Assembly (NCBI GenBank): GCA_028386065.3
Contig: JAKUCV010007537.1
Coordinates: 1-64,000, forward strand
Source of the DNA: Turnera subulata
Taxonomy: Eukaryota > Streptophyta > Magnoliopsida > Malpighiales > Passifloraceae
Length of the DNA: 64,000 bases
Reading direction: 5' to 3'
The notes beneath the pieces are model-generated. The model worked only from the letters and a program-made list of their open reading frames with translations. It made no database searches and had not been told where the DNA came from. The position numbers were made by a program, and so were the translations under genes. Shown here piece after piece: positions 60,101 through 64,000 of the stretch (position 1 is the stretch's first letter; the number at the start of each line of letters is the position of its first letter).

Positions 60101-61864
60101 AGAAAAAAAATGGAGAAAGTATAGACAGAGAACAAAAAAGACTTCACTGACACACTTGAATATCCTTGTCAGTTTACATGGCACTCCAAACTGAAGGCAC
60201 CTTCTACATCGGATGATATTTTGTCTGGAACAGTACCTGAGTCTCCGATGCCACTTTTTAACAGAAAGGTATGCACTTATGGTTTCTTCTCTCTAGTTTT
60301 TAAGCTTGCTCTTTAGCTTCTAAGGTTGAAATGTTGATAATAGATGTGAGACATTTCATGGCACTGCTAGTCCCACCACACTGGACTGTAGAAGATGTCG
60401 TGTGGGTACTCCTAGCCACTTATGTTTGGTAAAAAGGAAAAAATAGAGGAAGAATAAAAAACCTCAATTGCTTCAACGGAAGAAAGTTGAGAAGTATTTA
60501 CATGAATCTTTCTTCCAAGCGAACTTATTGCCCCCATAAAAGCTTTCAATAAAAATGAGAGTCAGGAACAATGTCGGCTTGGCTGCCTCTTCTTGATAAG
60601 AATGATGCTAAGAATGGATGAAGGGTTTTTCTGTTAATTAAAAAAATCGCCTCTTTGAAAGAGAATAAATATAAAATGTGACAGATGTGGGCTATACTTG
60701 GTTATGATACTGTTAGAACTTCAAAGAAATTGCTGCAAAATTTGGTAGAAGTCTGCTATCCAGATTCCTGGAAATTTTTCAGAATCTCAAGAACACCAAA
60801 ATGCAAAAGAAGATGAGTTATGATTCTGAATCTAAATAGTCGTTATATTCGTGATTTAACAACTTTTTTTGCTCTCAAATTACACTAAAAAAAGTAAGGA
60901 ATTAGTGTTTGACAAGTCTCACGAATATAAACACACTCAAGAACACTTAGAAAAGTCCTACTAATACTAAAACTCTCTTTTCAACTAGCATAACTAACTC
61001 TCTTGAAAACAGTCTTGATTATGGAAGAGAACAATCGATTTCTCCACATCTTCCATTACAATTCTGTAGCACACTTATACATCACAAAAGTGTAGTCTAC
61101 CAGTCTGAAAACACTGGATAAGCATGCTTACCTAACCTGACAATAAACAGAGCTCTACATAAAAAGACACAAGAGCAGAATCAACAAGAAAGTAAAAAAG
61201 TACCAGCAACTTGCACACTTTTCTCTCTTCCAATGGAGCTGGATCACATTATTCTAACAGATACTATGCCTCTGAACGAGAGAATTAATGCGTCAATTTC
61301 TTTCTTTTTTTTTATTTCTAAATTTTTTTTCTGGCAGTTATTGTGAATTATTACATGGTGACCAAAAGGACTCGTGTAAGAAAGAATTGTTGATTGTAGG
61401 TTTTGTTCCCAAACGTGGAAGATCTGACACTGTCCTCAATTAAAGTGGAGAAGATATGGCATGGCCATCTAGTAGAACCATCTTCTTGCTTTCGGAAACT
61501 TACATCCTTGATCGTAGAGGGCTGTTGGAAGCTGAAACATTTATTTACTGCTTCTATGGTTAAGAGTCTTGAACACCTTCAAAATCTGGAGATTTGTGAT
61601 TGCAAGGTCATGGAAGAGACTGTACTTACAGATGAGTTATGTGAAGGAGAGATATCGAGTATACTGCTGCTTCCTAAGCTAACTTATCTAAAGCTCAATG
61701 GTCTACCGAAACTCATAAGATTCTGCGCTGGCAGCTTAATTGAATGCCCCTCCTTGAAACAGCTGTCGGTTCAAAATTGCCCTGAACTGAAGACATTCAT
61801 AAGTAAGGATGTCGTACCCAACACTGGACCTCAATGTACAAAGTCCACTTTGTTTGATGAAAAG
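57175..61864 (+). CDS. CC-NBS-LRR immune receptor, RPS2/RPS5 clade
   Basis: Intracellular immune receptor: pathogen effector perception triggers nucleotide exchange and defence. Exons 57175-60003, 60173-60268 and 61400-61864, all phase 0 with GT-AG borders, give 1130 codons; more exons may lie beyond C2. Residues 1-130: coiled-coil domain without EDVID, as in the RPS2/RPS5 group. NB-ARC: P-loop GMAGTGKTT (183-191), kinase 2 LVILDDVW (258-265), RNBS-B CKILMTSR (284-291), GLPV in place of GLPL (346-349), MHD (466-468). Leucine-rich repeats follow from about residue 510, and exon 3 adds more (VEKIW, LKHLF motifs). Exon 2 resembles the end of exon 1 (SKLKAPSTS, PLF.RK), suggesting exon duplication. 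I chose the ATG at 57175 because it opens the typical N-terminal helix. No frameshift seen in the three exons. Confidence 0.88.
60269..61399 (+). other. Intron 2 of the NBS-LRR gene
   Basis: 1131 bp, AT-rich. No repeat family or gene recognised. Donor AAAG/GTATGC and acceptor TTGATTGTAG/G. Confidence 0.6.
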
Positions 61865-61929
61865 GTAAACTTTGCTATTTTGTTTTAGCTTTCGTTTATT
61901 TCTTCCATTTTCTTTCTTGAATCACTAAT

Positions 61930-62160
61930 ATTGTGCATAAGGACACTAATGCACACGTATATTGTGAAATGTAGGCACACACAAATTACAGGCCTGTCCT
62001 TAGTATTATATAATACAAGTGAGAGTGTTTTACAAGGAGTACATCTTCTAAATGATATGAACAAGGTATAGGATAGAATATACCCTGGATACAACTCTAT
62101 CGTTTATCCTAACTAACTATTGATCACTCATCATACTAGATTAATACATATCTGCTATCA
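61930..62160 (-). repeat. C2 3' LTR (approximate left bound)
   Basis: On the minus strand it starts TGATAGCAGATATG at 62160, right after the polypurine tract TTTGCGGGGGGA (62172-62161). The distal end is somewhere between 61930 and 61975, where several TG dinucleotides are possible. The partner LTR lies outside the window. It is placed in or after intron 3 of the NBS-LRR gene. Confidence 0.6.
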
Positions 62161-62173
62161 TCCCCCCGCAAAC

Positions 62174-64000
62174 TCATCCCTGTTTTTGTCCGAGATTGAG
62201 TTTGGTCCGCAAAGTTTGGAATCTGGCCGTGGGCAGCGGTTTTGCGAGCAGGTCTGCTAGCTGGTCTTCACTCGTGATAAATCGTACTACTAGGGCTCCC
62301 TTGGATACCTGCTCACGTACAAAATGATAATCGATTTCCACATGCTTGGTGCAGGCATTTAAGATGGGGTTGTGGCTGAGAAACGTTGCTCCCAAGTTAT
62401 CACACCAAAGAGTTGGCTTTGGTGCCCTGACACCCAATTCCCGCAACAGATTTATGACCCACAACAACTCAGTAGTTCCATCTGCAAGTGCTTTGTACTC
62501 AGCCTCTGTGGATGACCGGGCCACTGTTCGTTGCTTCCTGAAGGCCCATGCGACAAGATTACCACCATAGAAGATGAGAAAACCACCTATGGACCGTCGA
62601 TCGTCGGCACTCCCCGCCCAATCTGCATCTGTATAAACTTGGAGATCAATATGTGAAGATTTTTGAATCTATAAACCTTCTGAAGACGTGTGCTGCAGAT
62701 ATCGCAGTATGCGTTTGACTGCAATCAAGTGTTGATAAGTTGGGTTATGCATAAATTGGCTTACTTTGCTAACCGAGTAGGCAATGTCCGGTCTCGTGAT
62801 TACTAAATATTGGAGGGAACCTACAAGTTGTCTATATGCAGTAGGATCCGAAAGCATGGTTCCTTGATCTTTGTGTAAAGCCTGTGTTACTGATGCAGGT
62901 GTCTGAACCGATTTGCATGTGCTCATCCCTGCCTTCTTAAGCAAGTATTGGGTGTACTTTTCTTGTGTTAGCATAGCCCCTGTTTTGGTGTAATGCATTT
63001 CCACTCCAAGAAAATAGGCTGGTTGGCCGAGATCCAGAAGAGAAAACTCTGCACTAAGTCGAGAAATTAACTTTGTAACAAAGCTCGCATCAGATCCTGT
63101 GATAATTATATCATCCACGTATACAAGAAGATAAACTCGTTGATTTGGTTGATTGTATATCAGTAACGACGGATCAGATTGACAGACTGTAAAACCTTGT
63201 TGAATCAAGAATGAGCTAAAACTTGAGTACCATGCACGAGGAGCCTACTTCAACCCATATAACGACTTGTGCAAAAGACAGACATGAGATTGCCGAGCTG
63301 GATCAATGAACCCTAGGGGTTGCATCATGTATACTTGTTCTTGAAGCTTGCCATGCAAGAAGGCATTCCTTATATCTAATTGTCTGAGAATCCAGCGATG
63401 TTGTAAGGCCAAAGAGAGTACAAGCCGAATTGTTGTTGGCTTTACAACTGGGCTGAATGTCTCAGAATAATCAATTCCCGGTCTCTGGTGAAACCCTTTT
63501 GCCACAAGACGCGCCTTGTTGCTCTCTATACTACCATCTTTCTTCCTCTTTATCCGGTATACCCATTTGCACCCGACTATGTTCATGCCCAGTTTCAGTG
63601 GAACTAAAGACCAAGTTTGATTCTGTATGAGGGCATTCATCACTTCGACCATAGCAAGTCTCCATTCCCGATTCTTTGAAGCAATGGTGTAAAAAGTTGG
63701 CTCATCCTGTGGTGGTGGATGTACTTCAGTTAGATGGGAGGAGGGTGAGTATCGTTTTGGTGGTTTTCGATTTTGACGCAGGATCATGGTGTGTTGTTGT
63801 CTGGGTTGTGGAGAAGTGGGACTCGTTGGAGGAGTAGGATCAGGACTGGGGGGAAGGCTAGGTAGTTGAGTGTTTATGGGAGAGGAAGTTGGTGTCGTAG
63901 GTGGTTGGGTTTCGAGTTCAGGTGATAAGGTAGAGATTGGTGTCGTGGTAGAAAATATGTGTGGTTCCTGGTTTGTAGATGACGGTACTGGAGATGATGG
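62174..64000 (-). pseudogene. C2: Ty1/copia pol, RT and RNase H, partial at window edge
   Basis: Single reading frame from the right window edge to 62174 with two nonsense codons. A TAG at 63247-63245, in place of the Gln after LYGLK, breaks the RT. A TAG at 62671-62669 falls between RT and RNase H. From the right: Pro/Ser/Thr-rich linker (64000-63790), RT core with ARLVAKGF and [10 protein letters not shown], active site YVDDIIITG (about 63120), then RNase H with TDADWAG and SSTEAEYKAL (about 62520). The order RT-RNase H at the 3' end next to the LTR is the copia arrangement (integrase would lie further right). The plant lineage (Ale/Ivana-like) is a guess. Confidence 0.9.

Overview
The window looks like nuclear DNA of a eudicot plant. 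It holds two recognisable host genes, and nearly everything between them is nested LTR retrotransposons. I cannot name the species. The plant call rests on the GT-AG intron structure of a kinesin-1-like gene, an RPS2/RPS5-type NBS-LRR gene, and the plant Ty3/gypsy and Ty1/copia families.

Layout. 1-2483 (minus): first eleven exons of a KIN-1 type kinesin, cut by the left window edge. 3540-4058 and 16991-17720: AT-rich tandem repeat (period about 250 bp) split by element E1. 4064-16985: E1 (minus, family A), TSD ATATA, with a solo LTR S1 (6213-9689, TSD TTTTT) inside its 3' LTR. 18180-26707: E2 (plus, family B), TSD CATAC, with an 894-N assembly gap in its 5' LTR. 27590-49800: E5 (minus, family A), a large nest. 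E5 contains solo LTR S2 (27629-31714, family B, TSD AAACA), element E4 (32010-39566, plus, family A, right end deleted) and a truncated copia-like piece C1 (41973-44852). 50514-56042: E6, a decayed Ty3/gypsy element with gag-pol, TSD GAAGT, inserted into one copy of a roughly 550-bp tandem duplication. 57175-61864: CC-NBS-LRR gene. About 61930-64000 (minus): Ty1/copia element C2, running off the right edge.

Main point of interest. E1, E2, E4 and E5 have LTRs of about 2.7-3.4 kb, a PBS and a Tekay/Del-like polypurine tract, but no gag or pol. Their short internal region (2.4-2.7 kb in the unexpanded copies) carries two ORFs in antisense. aORF1 is 125 aa, basic, with NLS-like clusters. aORF2 is about 227 aa, with an unknown N-terminal part joined to a truncated LINE-endonuclease-like segment. 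A TATA-like box lies upstream of each ORF. The same cassette sits between two clearly different LTR types. Independently, the LTRs carry arrays of small inverted repeats whose stems change in a compensatory way: constant loop with varying stems in family B, GGGAT-N4-ATCCC and variants in family A. The C1 leader carries 19 copies of a 12-bp palindrome (four of them degenerate) arranged in pairs 20-21 bp apart, potentially a run of RNA hairpins.

How the parts relate. The kinesin and the NBS-LRR gene look like the native loci. The elements are insertions whose nesting order can be read from their TSDs. The family A/B elements lack any enzyme and would have to be mobilised in trans. All comparisons were made by eye, and percent identities are approximate.
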